Assembly (NCBI RefSeq): GCF_032062135.1
Contig: NC_092869.1
Span: forward strand, 48,111,757-48,175,756
Reading direction: 5' to 3'
DNA length: 64,000 nucleotides
DNA from: Pyxicephalus adspersus
Taxonomy: Eukaryota > Chordata > Amphibia > Anura > Pyxicephalidae
The notes beneath the pieces were generated by a model. It made no database searches, was not told where the DNA came from, and saw only the letters and a program-made list of their open reading frames with translations. The position numbers and the translations under genes were made by a program. Shown here one piece after another: positions 43,941 to 55,439 of this stretch (positions are counted from its first letter, which is position 1; each line of letters begins with the position of its first letter).

Positions 43941-44580
43941 TGATGTAACTCTTGTTAAAGTATTTTGGAATATTCTGATATTCTCCCCATAAATTGTGAG
44001 TTATGACGTCATTCATGTAAAATCTAACTTACTTGGACAGTAACAATGTTTCCAAAAGCCTTGGATTTGGATTGAAGTGTTGTTATGTTTCTAATTTTCC
44101 CGGCTCTTATTGCTGTGTTTGTGTGAACGTGGCCCGTCTTGGTGAATACCGTCTCAATGATGGAGTGCTATTTAAATCAGCAACAATTTCTGCTATTGTT
44201 TCCAGAATAGTTGTGGTCCCGGGAGGTTGCTGGAAGTGTGGACCACCTCAGGAGCACTGACATGAAATACACTGTCCAGGTGTAAACATGTGTTGACCTG
44301 TCACAGATACTCAAACAATACGGCTCGATCAGACCAGACCTTATGCTGCAACACATCTTAAAATAATAATATACCCAAGGAAATGGATTTCTTTTTTAAT
44401 GAAATGGGATTTAACGTTTTTATATCAGGTTAGCTACAAAGATGCATCATAAACAATTTCCCTTTTTAAAATGAATTCATTATGTTGCATGGAATCTCAT
44501 GGGATTCCTAATGGTGGCAACACTGGACCTTCATAACATAAATTAAAATTCTTTTCCCAGTCTCTATCAGAATCCAGTGT
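43941..44580. other. Unrecognised non-coding DNA
   Basis: One 75-codon frame (44033-44260) with no known resemblance. Nothing else. Confidence 0.4.
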
Positions 44581-44582
44581 GG

Positions 44583-44638
44583 TAGGGTGACAACCCAACA
44601 GCATGATTGGAGGATAGAGAGAGTGGGTTGTCACCCTA
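44583..44638. repeat. Perfect 15-bp inverted repeat
   Basis: TAGGGTGACAACCCA (44583-44597) and its exact reverse complement TGGGTTGTCACCCTA (44624-44638) flank a 26-base loop. It could fold as a hairpin or mark the ends of a very small element. Confidence 0.7.
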
Positions 44639-45451
44639 TACCAGAAAGTGCCTAAACAAGGACTCTTTTGGTAGGATCACCGGGTTTTATTAATTGAAAG
44701 CTACAAATGAACACTTCTGAAGTAATATTATTATGTTATTTCTTATATGTGATTTTAATTTTTTAAGTTTACTTTACCAGGTCTTGACTTACAGGAGCTG
44801 AGTAAGAAGCTAAAGGTATAGGCCGCCATCTTTTATTAGATTCTTATTCTGAAGAATTGATTTTACTAAGCGCGACGCCAAAATCTACTGTCTGTGCCAT
44901 ATGGTCGAGGTGTCAAAGGGTAACAGCTTCCATCTGAAGCTATTCCAATGTCCAATAATGTGCTTGTTTCAAGTTATTTACCAGGCATCCAACATTTTTT
45001 AGAAGGAGTCCAGCAATGGCAGCCTATGTGGTTCTATCATGATTGGCGTTCTTTATGGACCATTCCAAACTGCATGACAAAAGTCCAAGACACGACAATA
45101 TACATCAATGGTATCATTCCAGTGACTTGGCCTAGGCTGATGTGGTGATTTCAGTCTGTTGCAGGCAAGAAGAAGCATTTCTTTAGTCTCCTTCCCTCCA
45201 ACGATATGACTGCAATGTTGTAGCTTTGTAGCAAGAAGGGATGAGCAAGAATGCCTCTGACATTCCCACAAAAATTTCCATGAACTTTTGATGGGTCTGT
45301 GGAATTTCGGGGAACCGATTTCGGAAGATCGAGGAAATCATTACAGGAGGAGTACTGTAGCTGCAATGCAGCAAAGGGAATCCTCTTGTGCAGGATCATA
45401 AATGCAGCCGCGGTATTCCTCCTGCTTCCCCAGGCTTGCCCTCATTTAACC
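44639..45451. other. Unrecognised non-coding DNA up to the gap
   Basis: The last 300 bases (45150-45451) are less AT-rich and have overlapping frames on both strands, but no domain is recognised and the N run cuts them. Confidence 0.35.
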
Positions 45452-46368
45452 NNNNNNNNNNNNNNNNNNNNNNNNNNNNNNNNNNNNNNNNNNNNNNNNN
45501 NNNNNNNNNNNNNNNNNNNNNNNNNNNNNNNNNNNNNNNNNNNNNNNNNNNNNNNNNNNNNNNNNNNNNNNNNNNNNNNNNNNNNNNNNNNNNNNNNNNN
45601 NNNNNNNNNNNNNNNNNNNNNNNNNNNNNNNNNNNNNNNNNNNNNNNNNNNNNNNNNNNNNNNNNNNNNNNNNNNNNNNNNNNNNNNNNNNNNNNNNNNN
45701 NNNNNNNNNNNNNNNNNNNNNNNNNNNNNNNNNNNNNNNNNNNNNNNNNNNNNNNNNNNNNNNNNNNNNNNNNNNNNNNNNNNNNNNNNNNNNNNNNNNN
45801 NNNNNNNNNNNNNNNNNNNNNNNNNNNNNNNNNNNNNNNNNNNNNNNNNNNNNNNNNNNNNNNNNNNNNNNNNNNNNNNNNNNNNNNNNNNNNNNNNNNN
45901 NNNNNNNNNNNNNNNNNNNNNNNNNNNNNNNNNNNNNNNNNNNNNNNNNNNNNNNNNNNNNNNNNNNNNNNNNNNNNNNNNNNNNNNNNNNNNNNNNNNN
46001 NNNNNNNNNNNNNNNNNNNNNNNNNNNNNNNNNNNNNNNNNNNNNNNNNNNNNNNNNNNNNNNNNNNNNNNNNNNNNNNNNNNNNNNNNNNNNNNNNNNN
46101 NNNNNNNNNNNNNNNNNNNNNNNNNNNNNNNNNNNNNNNNNNNNNNNNNNNNNNNNNNNNNNNNNNNNNNNNNNNNNNNNNNNNNNNNNNNNNNNNNNNN
46201 NNNNNNNNNNNNNNNNNNNNNNNNNNNNNNNNNNNNNNNNNNNNNNNNNNNNNNNNNNNNNNNNNNNNNNNNNNNNNNNNNNNNNNNNNNNNNNNNNNNN
46301 NNNNNNNNNNNNNNNNNNNNNNNNNNNNNNNNNNNNNNNNNNNNNNNNNNNNNNNNNNNNNNNNNNNN
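45452..46368. other. Assembly gap (N)
   Basis: 917 undetermined bases. All long frames through it are artefacts. Confidence 0.99.
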
Positions 46369-46779
46369 TAAAGCCAAACTTCATTTGTTTTATTAAAAAG
46401 TAGTCTCCAAGCTAATGTTAAAAACAACAAAGCTGGAGTACAAACCTTCAGCCTGGAGCTCCCCTCCATCGTAATTCCTTTTTTGTATGCCGCCTTCTGA
46501 GATAAATGACAGCCAGCAGCAAGAATGTCAGGAGGTCATGGGTCCTCTCTTGAGGTGGCCTTGCTATGGAAATACTTGTACCGTGTAGTGAAAAGCTGTG
46601 CTGATATCATCCGGTCAATGCTCTCCTTAAATTTCCAGCGTAGGAAATGGTAAAAAGGACGCAGGATATTATGTGATTTTCTGCAGGACATCTGGAAGAG
46701 CTAAGTATAGAACGAATAAAGCATAACCTATCACCAGGAGATTGCCGAATTCTGAGTTTGGCTTTATACTCTTGAATTC
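46369..46779. other. Unrecognised non-coding DNA
   Basis: No repeat or gene recognised. Confidence 0.4.
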
Positions 46780-47003
46780 AGCCTTTGCCCCAAGGGGCAA
46801 TCTAATGTTCCCACCGCAGCCAATTTGCTTGGAAGCCAGTTAACCAACCAGCATGTTTTTGGACAGAGAAGAAGAAAACAAGAAATCTTCACAGGTATTA
46901 AGAGAACATAAATCTTGGTTCTTGGTGGGACATGGACCCAACATCCCAGTGTTGGCAGACAAGAGCCTTACCTATTTAGCCACTGATTTGCCCTGACCCA
47001 TGA
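46780..47003 (-). mobile_element. tRNA-derived SINE, antisense, strongly decayed
   Basis: Order and content match the SINE read in reverse: GGGGCAATCTAATGTTCCC, GCCAGTTAACCAACCAGC, ATGTTTTTGGACAG, GAAGAAGAAAACAAG, ATGGACCCAACATCCCAG, GCAGACAAGAGCCTTACC and TAGCCACTGATTTGCCC. Divergence is much higher than in the 20.7 and 35.8 kb copies, so this is an older insertion. Confidence 0.6.
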
Positions 47004-47295
47004 CCCCAACGTGTCTTACGGTAAGTGTGACCCTGAAGGCAAAAGCTAGCTTGCAATTCTTGGCAACAGTAATGTCTCTGAGAAGAATATTGAAAGGACA
47101 GAGGGCTCTTATACAAGCTTTCCATGGGCCCCTCTGACATTTTTATTTACACTTATGTTATGGCATTTTTGTTAAATTTATACAGTCTTATGGAATAATC
47201 CTGATTATTGTTTACAGCTGTTTCACCTTCAGTTTTTTTTCTGAAAATGTTTCCAAGCATGATGAAATCTGAGACCCTCAAACGATGGAAGCGTA

Positions 47296-47590
47296 AACTC
47301 TGTACTTATCACGTTGGGCCTATCGCTCTCCTTGTGCGTTCCTCCCTCTGAACGTGTTCTGCTGGACCCCGGCCACAATCTGAAGCTGTTCTTTCTGAGT
47401 TAATATCTGGCTCCGTCTGCCTTGTCCTCATCCTTAGCACTAATATTTGCTCCGCCAATCCCTTAAACCCGGTGGAAAAGTTTAGGGGTGTTACTCTTCG
47501 CCATTCAAGCGTCTGCTTAGTGTTCCGATGTCCTCTGACATTACTCTGATTTGCGTTTGGAGTGGCACGCACATTCATCACATGGAAAAG
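47296..47590. other. Unique block with a minus-strand frame
   Basis: Repeat-free. The minus strand (frame 47309-47662) reads LEWRRVTPLNFSTGFKG, ILVLRMRTRQTEPDINS and ASDCGRGPAEHV, with no internal low complexity. No family is recognised and no ATG-proximal context or splice site is convincing. Either a conserved non-coding block or a candidate exon; the former is likelier. Confidence 0.25.
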
Positions 47591-49119
47591 GAAAAAAAAA
47601 CATGAAATGTATCTAAGCAAAGAATTAGCAAAAGGAATTTTCTTTATTATAGGAAAACACATTCCTCTGACAAGTCACTATGAAAAGTAAACTTTTGTAG
47701 AACTTTGATAACTAAATTGTGCATTTCTGCTGTAGATTATTACCAGAGGAAATATAAAGCCCTTTGGTACTTTGGAGTCACAGGGGTCGGGACTATAGCC
47801 AGGCCCTTGGGAAATATGGGCCATGCACTGCTAGTGTGCCCAAACAACCCAAAGGGACAAATGGACAAGCTTGCAGTAATCATAGCATTATATGGCGACC
47901 TGTGTCTCTTACCACATGTGGATCCTTCCCCAGCTCCTATGTCACTAATATTTAGCGATTACATAGAGGTAAAAGAATAGGGCCACAGCATACAAACATG
48001 TAGAATGCCAAAGAGGCTGCAATGTTGCAATGGAATTAGAACACTTAGGCTGGAGAGGTAGATATACTTTCTCCTCTTTCGCAGGGGAGTTTTGCTTTGG
48101 AATTCTGGTTTCATTGAAGGATCATTCTACGTTTTCTGCTGTCTGCTCATTCTGAATTGTTCAGGTTTACAATTGATTTAATTTTTGGTGGATTTTATTT
48201 AGATATAGAAATGTTCCCCTTCTGATTTGCAGGGTGTCAAAGCTATGACTACTTTAAAGCTGCCCTGCTGATTGAAGGTTAAAAAAAAGAAATAGCCCAC
48301 ACCAGCTATTGAAAATGAAGTCTACATAAATTTCTGAAAATTCTTACCTTAATTTTTGGTCCTGGGACAAGATGGAGTCTTGTTTTCTGCCTGTGGTGTA
48401 AGTATCGGCATTACTCTCTGATATGAATGCTTATCATTGAGATCACATGACCTGGATCCTAGGCATTTGGTTTTGTGACAAAGACTGGATGGAGCTTGGA
48501 GCAGCATTGCTTCTCTCTACACTTTATGAATCTTTGTTGGCAAGGAGGGTAACCAAACTTTCTGTTAGCACGTGGATAGAAAATACATTGCTGTACCATC
48601 CAAAAGCATTCCCTGCCCATTACCGCTTTCTGTTCATAGCATTCAACAACAGTAAGAAAAATAAAGAAGACAACAAAACCTCCAACAATGGACTATAGCA
48701 CAAGCCGTGCAATAATTTGGGGGAAATGGAATCCCGGAATCCAGATATTGTTTTCTTCCTATAAATATACCTTACTTTAAAGTAAGCATGCCCGGTATAA
48801 ATAACAGATCCTTAGTGCAGGATCCTCATGGTCTCTGCAAGTACCATTGTTGGTCTTCAGTTTGATCTTCGTGGCCCCTGGCCCCAACCCTTATGCAAGG
48901 CCTGGACTTCTCTCCAAAGACTAAGCTCCCCTTTTCTGGTCCTAGTCCCCACCGATGTTATTTAACTGTCAAATTCCCCAGCATTAGTGGGCAGTAACAG
49001 AACCGGCCCATGGGATAATATGAGTGGGTGGGGGCTTCCACCAAGGGAGGGGGGCCTAGGTATGGTCGGGGTTATTCTTTTCACTGATGTTTAATAAGTT
49101 TCATTTTGCAGGGAACCCC
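47591..49119. other. Unrecognised non-coding DNA
   Basis: Contains a perfect 16-base palindrome CTTACTTTAAAGTAAG at 48771-48786. Several frames of 60-90 codons have no resemblance to known proteins. Confidence 0.35.
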
Positions 49120-49720
49120 ACTGGATGGGTGGGAATCTTCCGGACCTGGTTGGGGCCTTTTTGTGTAATTGGGAAACTACAGGACGGCTTCCGGCTTATA
49201 TTACCCTGAGTGTGAAAATATTGAATCAATGGCGGATCACGGCGGAGGACATTAAAGGCTTCTCTAGGAAAATTCTGGAGAGTTGGATTTTGTCTTTATT
49301 CTTCGATGGGTCATTAAGGGCCAAGTCCAGTTTTGAGGGAGAGGCTGAGATGAATTAATATGGAAGAGATTTCCTTGAAGTTTAGGGATCGGACTTGGCT
49401 CGCTTTTCACATTAAACTTTACTTGAGGATTTATCAGCACCGACCATCAGGAGACTCTGTGTGTGCTGAGACCGGAATGTAGAGAAGACACCATGGGGCA
49501 CTTTCTGCTCCAATGCCCCTTCAATGTAGAAGAAAGGGTGGGGGGCTCTAGGTTTCCCTGTCTCAGTCACATGAGTTATGTGGAGGGGGTATTTGGAGCA
49601 TTCCAGACTTTGATACTTGATTTTGATACTTTTTATATTCAGATATTACATTTGGAATGCTTGGTGTCAGGTACGCATATGGAGAAATAATCTTCCTGTC
49701 CAGGTGGTGAATGATATTCT
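49120..49720 (+). pseudogene. Non-LTR retrotransposon ORF2 C-terminal remnant (L1/Tx1-like)
   Basis: Different plus-strand frames give, in order, ITAEDIKGFSRKILESWIL, then RDRTWLAFHIKLYLRIYQHR, then PECREDTMGHFLLQCPF. The last has the Cys...His-x4-Cys arrangement (HFLLQC) of the zinc-knuckle-like motif near the end of L1/Tx1-type ORF2 proteins, preceded by the usual W-rich stretch. At least two frameshifts and several stops break it. The LINE assignment is from motif style; clade is uncertain. Confidence 0.5.
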
Positions 49721-49879
49721 GCACACAGTGGGGTAAGTTTGGGGTCTGGAGAAGGAGAGGATATCAGAGGTGCCTGGATAAAGACGTGGAGGAATATCAG
49801 GTCTTCCTTTCTTCTCAGGGTGAGCAGATTTCTTTGTCTATACTTTATACACTCCTTAGATTGGACTGTATCATGGTGC

Positions 49880-50560
49880 TGCAGGCAGGATGGTGGACCC
49901 TCAGTGTCACCATTTTAGTTGGCACAGACGTACGCGGGGCACAGAAGCAGTGGCCCGATCTTCAGCGGAGCCTCTAGTGGTGAGGATGTTACGCTGTGGG
50001 AAATTGCCAGGTTGCAGCCCCCATGCATGCATGCGTGGTGGCAGGCAGAAACAAAGTATGGTGCCAGACAGAGAATGGTCAGACAAGCCAAAGGTCAAGG
50101 CAGGCAGCGATCAGGAACCGCCAGGGTCGGTACACGAACAAATCAAGAACAGGAGACACAGACTAGAACAGAGCCAAAGGGAACTCCTTGTTCAGGCAAC
50201 TTTCTGTTGCCAGTCACTTACTTTTATAGGAATGGATGGGAGCCATGTCATCTGCTGGCATCCTACCACCAGAGGGAGTGCTGAAGACAAGAAGTAGGTG
50301 GTGTTCACATCTCCACCAGCAGGGGGAGCATGTCTTCTGAATACCCTAGTCCTCTAAAGGAAAGGGAGGAGCTGACTGAGAGTCACATGACCTGGACCAG
50401 GAAGTGAGCCGAGGAGGTGATCTCTGAGCAGAGTTGGTGCTGGCAGCAGGGGAGTGCAAGGTGGGTGACACTGAAGGGGGCACAGATTCCCTCGTCCTGC
50501 AGGGATCGGTGGCAGAATGATTTTTGACAAAGAGCGACATACATAGGGAAAGGTTTGTTC
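49880..50560. other. GC-richer block, possibly an unclassified repeat
   Basis: Contains CATGCATGCATGCG and CAAGGCAGGCAGCGATCAGG and near-repeated phrases CACCACCAGAGGGAG / CTCCACCAGCAGGGGG. A 135-codon plus-strand frame (49890-50297) overlaps a second in another frame, so neither is convincing. The purine-rich, CpG-bearing sequence recalls retroelement flanks, but nothing is diagnostic. Confidence 0.35.
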
Positions 50561-50989
50561 TTGCTTAGCATATATTAGATATAAACGTAGATTTGTTTTG
50601 TTTATGTAAAATATATTTTAGTTTGATTTTTTGGCCTTCGATATTTAAACTTGAGTTTGGCATATGCCCGATATTTATTTCCTTTTTGTTTTTATGTATT
50701 TGTACGATTGCTGCGGAGATTAATCATGAGACCATGTGAAAGTCAAGACCATCCCAGGTAAGAGGTCTGCATGTGAATATGGGGAGCCAAGTGAAAAACC
50801 TCCACAAGTACCTGCAGACACCAGAAGCTGCTGAACATAAAGACGTGTGCACATTGTGGGTCAAGTTAAGTTCACTATAAAATCACTTTTATTTTAATAT
50901 TTTTCTATTGTCTACAATTTTGTATTTTATGCTAAAAAAAAAAATGTCTGTGGCTGTTGTCATCTGTGCCGGAAAGAAAAGCTGTGAAA
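50561..50989. other. AT-rich non-coding DNA
   Basis: Nothing recognised. Confidence 0.4.
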
Positions 50990-51190
50990 CGCAACTAAAA
51001 AAAACTAGGAACGCCGAGCACGTGTTAAAACAAATGTGAACCTGGGCTGCAGGAGATAGCTGAATGTCAGCAAAACAAATAGGATAGATTAAATAGCATT
51101 AACTGGATATTAAATGCCATAATTCACACATTAGCTTTTAATCATTTTAAAACCTCTAATTTTTCTCGAACATGAACCCTGAAAAAGAAA
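50990..51190. other. Candidate conserved non-coding block
   Basis: Repeat-free. GCCGAGCACGTGTTAAAAC has an E-box (CACGTG), and AGCATTAACTGGATATTAAATG plus ATTAGCTTTTAATCATTTT are homeodomain-like. Function inferred. Confidence 0.3.
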
Positions 51191-52839
51191 AAAAAATCAC
51201 AAAAATAGAGAGGGGAAACATCTGGGAGATGGTCCAGCCATATGTATTCTAATATAATGACTCATGAACGTATATTTGATGTTTTTATTGCAAAATGAAT
51301 AATGTCTGGACTCCGGGCTGAGCTTTTTCCATATAGGCTTCTGGAACAATTAAGCTTGAGGGCTTGGTACTAACCAAACGTGTCTGCTCCTTCAACCAGT
51401 AATTCCTAAACTTTTGTCGGTGGATCGCATGTCCTCTAAGGATAACTGCGGATTTTGGTTTTCTTATTTAGTTATTGTTGGGAAATGCTTTGTAGTTTTG
51501 TTAAAGAGGCCCGAAAAAAGAAAGACCAATTCCTCTCTTAAAGGAAAAGTAGAAGATTCAGAATTTAAAGCCTATGGAGACCAAAAAACCAAAGGCAAAG
51601 GAATGCTGAGTAGGCGTTACCCTTATTTAAACGGTTTTCACACGGTTGATTTCAACTTCAAAGTTTTGTTCATGCAAGTGGAAAAAGTTTTGCAAAAACA
51701 AAGTTTTTTTCCCCATCAAATTTATGCCGACTTTTCTACAGCTTCATGATTAGGCTTAACTAGGACGTGAAACGCGTAGAATGTTCCCGTTCCTTGGTCA
51801 TGTTTTTTTTTTTTTTATTTACCCAGAACCAATAAAGTTTTGAGTTTGACAGATCCACAATGCACAACTTTCTTTTTCCTTTGTGTCTGGATTTGTGGAG
51901 TTTGTTGGCCCATAGTAAAGCGTGCACCCATTGTTGGTTTGGAAGATGCCTATGAAGGATGGTGACATGGTTCAGCTGTTTTGCCCATTCTTGTTTTTAA
52001 TTGGGGGAGAAATGGTTGATATTTAGGTTAGCCTTCTGGGGTATTTCTCAGTTCTGATTGGTTAATAATTGGCCACAGGGTCAAGAGGATAGCTGGTTTG
52101 GGATGGTAGAGGAAGTAGAGATTATTGGTGCTAAAAGCCATCAGTATATCAAGCGATTCAGCACCAGTCTGGTCTTTCTGATAAAAGTTCCCTATTGGTC
52201 AATATTGGCACAAATCATATTAAAGGACCAATGGGAAAGAAGGAAAAGTCAATTTGCATATAATATCAGCAGCCTATCTGGCCCGCTCATTTTCCTTACA
52301 TTTAGATTAATTCTCTCATTCTGTGATCAGTTTGAATTGCCCGGGTTTGTTGTATGTTATCTTTTTCTGAGAATTTTATCAAAAATGACCACCAGATATC
52401 AGATCAGCACTTCTTTGTTCTCTATTTTTAAATCTGATTACCAGTTTTGTGACGCCAGATATATAGAAGGGTGATCAGATTTGTATTGTGGTCAGTGCTT
52501 TGAATATCAATCTATATAATTACCCCAAAGTGCGGATCAAGGACTGCAATGACCACATAACTGGTCGCTTCCCAAAATAATGACTTCATAGGAAACCAAC
52601 TTTAGTCCCAAAGGGGGGCAAGAAATTCCAAGCATAGCAGGATTTTAAAGGTACTATAAATGAACACCAAGTATTTAAAAACATTTTATTGTGATATACT
52701 TTTACAAACATGAAAGAAAACTTCTCTTACATGATAAAACATACAAATATATCATTGGGCACAACTATCACATGATTGCTTAATTCCCACCCGTAAACCT
52801 CTCACATGTCCAATGGTTATCTAAGAGAGCTCTAACACT
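51191..52839. other. Non-coding DNA with one ACGCGT motif
   Basis: 51398-51440 begins CAGTAATTCCTAAACTTTTG, which resembles a hAT terminus but has no detected partner. GGACGTGAAACGCGTAG at 51764-51780 is a half bipartite motif followed by a T-run and AATAAAGTTTTGAG. A 138-codon frame (52058-52474) and a 111-codon frame (51414-51749) have no known resemblance. Confidence 0.4.
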
Positions 52840-52876
52840 CTCAACGCGTTTCACAGAACTATTCTGCTTCCTCAGG
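52840..52876 (-). repeat. Bipartite motif, reverse orientation
   Basis: The reverse strand reads CCTGAGGAAGCAGAATAG then TTCTGTGAAACGCGTTGAG. It faces the half site at 51.77 kb in inverted orientation, about 1.07 kb away. Confidence 0.7.
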
Positions 52877-54529
52877 AGTACCGTGATAGAGCAAATAGAG
52901 TGATTTATAAACTTGAGTGCATGTATGTTCACAGAAGATATAGTTGGCTCTTATATCTCTGGACTCAAGCTGGAGTACCATTCAAGTCACACCAAGGAGC
53001 ACCAAGGAGCAATGATCCAAATCTTTTGAATTATTTGGGAAACGTCATTTTAACAATATCCAAATTATGAAAATAGACAAAACAGGCAAAGCAATGTGGA
53101 TGCCACTTACAAAAAATGTGTGAATGGATAGAAGATCCAAATACTATGATGTAAAGACTTTCAGTAGCCCCCATCGACCCCCAGAGTGTGTACAAGTTAA
53201 ATGAGGATCCCGCACTAAGGTGCCAACTGTTAGGTGGTGACCTATAAAGGGGCAACTATGCTTTATAAATGGGGCAGGAGCAGCATTGGGGGTCACAATG
53301 ACGATCGGGCCCCCTTCTCCTGGGGGGTCAGTAGGAATGTGTAGACCCATAGCAAGATGTAATGCTAGCAGAAATTGGGGGTAGAAGTGCTTAGCTCGGT
53401 GGACGAGGGGCCTGCATATAGAAGGGGTCTGATCTGGAAATGTCTGCACTGAGAAGAGGTCTGATTTAATGAAAATCTCTAACTGAAGGGGGATATCTGA
53501 CTGAAGGGTCTGAGCAAAATCACAATGAGGTGCAGAGGTGCAGCAGAGGTGGGGGTCCAGGTTCAAATTCCATGTCTAGGTTATACCACTGTGAATATTG
53601 TAGTAAAACCATCGGTGAACGGCAGTGACCACCGGTTCATTCATTCAGGACCCTCAAGATTCTGGTGGAACACAAAACAGCAGAGAAAAAACTGAGATTT
53701 CAATAACTGTGACCTAAAAATGTAAAATACCATTGCTCCCCAATACTCATACATACGAAGGTGAGTTGGGGCTCATTTTAAAATGCTTTTACTATTCAGA
53801 ATATATAAAACTCTTTATTGTGCTAATATCTGGGCTCATGTTCTCTTTAAATTAGTCCCAGCAATGGCTGCACTTTCTGTTCTATTAAAAGAGAATTTTA
53901 GCCTAAAAAATAATCAACAAAATGAATGTTTTGTTATTTTTTATTTTTTTGATTCCTTTGCTGCTCAAATATTCCATCCCACGTTTTGTATTTTTTTTTT
54001 ATTTCTGCCTAAAAAATGGAGAAAGTCCCAACCCTTTCTAACTTCCCAATATCATTCATGTGCGGAAAATGAGTTTCAGTTTGTATTCTTTTGCTGCTAC
54101 CTTTTGCTGCCATCTGGTGGTGAATTTAGATATTGTCACCCCCCCAAATCATAATGAGCACCTGTCATGTTACAAAATGCAAATTTCATCACTCGTACAG
54201 GGCTGGATTTACTTTGACTCTGTCAGGATTAGAGATGATAAATTTCTAATGATGTTACATTTTTAACAAATTTCAATGTATTGGATATCCTTAGCCAAAT
54301 CAGAATTTCATTGTTATATTTGTCAGTTTGGATTTACAAAGGGATTCTGGAGAAAAGGACTGGAGGCTGCTGAAGGAAGGGGGCTTACATTTGTCAGTTA
54401 TTACTATTATGATAAAGATTTTATGAATATTTCATGCATGTTATGCCATTATGATGTTATTTACCTGTAAAGTCCTCCCATCTGCAAAAATCTAAGTATG
54501 ATTTATGAATGAGAGAAGGACAAAGATGG
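52877..54529. other. Unrecognised non-coding DNA
   Basis: A 140-codon minus-strand frame (53144-53566) resembles no known protein. TTGCTGCCATCTGGTGGTG near 54108 is a phrase common in interspersed repeats, but no boundaries are visible. Confidence 0.35.
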
Positions 54530-55434
54530 GATTTTTAAATGCAGCAGTGTATTAATAATCCGTAATGGATTTAGCATGTACAATGTTACAATTCACAATA
54601 GTACACGTATCAATTATACATAAAATATTGCCACGTGGTATTCAGTGGAGTAAAGTGTAAATGCCGGACATTAATTCCTAGGTGCACATGCAGCAAAATG
54701 GAAAAGCAGGAAGATATCATGTCCCGACGCGTTTCGCCTTATTTTGCTTCCTCAAAGGACATGAAAGTGCAACTCTATACAAATACAATCCATTTTTTGA
54801 CATTTCCCTTGATTATATAAGGCAAGCAAACAATTGTATCAGAATATTGAAAAATAGATATTTCTCATATTTGTGTTTTTGAAGCAATTCTTTTTGTGTG
54901 TGTGTGTATAGTGTCAATTGTCCAAGAAATATATGCAAGTAAATTATATTAGTTTTTTTAGTGTGGCTGGTAATAAGACAATCATATTGGATCTGATAAG
55001 CCATACAGCAATGTTGTGTGTTGTATAAATAAATACAATTGAAAATCCAGTGGTTGTTTTCATGTGTAGCTGCCAGTAAGACAATCATATTATTTCTAAT
55101 AAATTATACAACAGTATTGTACAATTGCAACTTTGTATGGTAAGGCTATGTTACATCAAAAATAGTCAATAATCGTATTTTTGGTATTTTTAGTAAATAC
55201 AAATCCCCTGAGGAAGCCGTATAAGGCGAAACGCGTCGGGTCATGATATCTTCCTGCCTTTTCTATTCTGCTTATGTGCACCTAGGAATCAATGTCTAGC
55301 ATCTACACTTTACTCCACTGAATACCACGTGGCAATATTTTATGTATAATTGATACGTGTACTATTGTGAATTGTAACTTTGTACATGCTATATCCATTA
55401 CGGATTATTATTACACTGCTGCATTAAAAAATAC
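54530..55434. mobile_element. Large fold-back element with ~230-bp arms
   Basis: Left arm 54530-54759 and right arm 55204-55434 are reverse complements with roughly nine bases in ten matching by eye. The outer ends (ATTTTTAAATGCAGCAG and its mirror CTGCTGCATTAAAAAAT) point outward; each inner end carries the bipartite motif (ACGCGT at 54727 and 55231). The 444-bp centre has no coding capacity and holds an internal 103-bp duplication. Presumably a non-autonomous DNA transposon; the superfamily is unknown. Confidence 0.85.
54961..55130. repeat. 103-bp direct duplication in the fold-back centre
   Basis: GTGTGGCTGGTAATAAGAC plus AATCATATT at 54961-54988 recurs as GTGTAGCTGCCAGTAAGAC plus AATCATATT at 55064-55091, followed in both by a related CAGCAATGTTGTG / CAACAGTATTGTA segment. 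The second unit is incomplete. Confidence 0.7.
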
Positions 55435-55439
55435 CCTGT

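Noticed and set aside
45299..46469. Frames of 311-365 codons on both strands
   Set aside because: They run through 917 Ns; only short real sequence at each edge is translated and it has no protein resemblance.
51398..51440. hAT terminus CAGTAATTCCTAAACTTTTG
   Set aside because: No matching inverted end or target duplication was found within a plausible distance.
53144..53566. 140-codon minus-strand frame
   Set aside because: No recognisable family. High histidine/proline content and lack of an exon context make it unconvincing.
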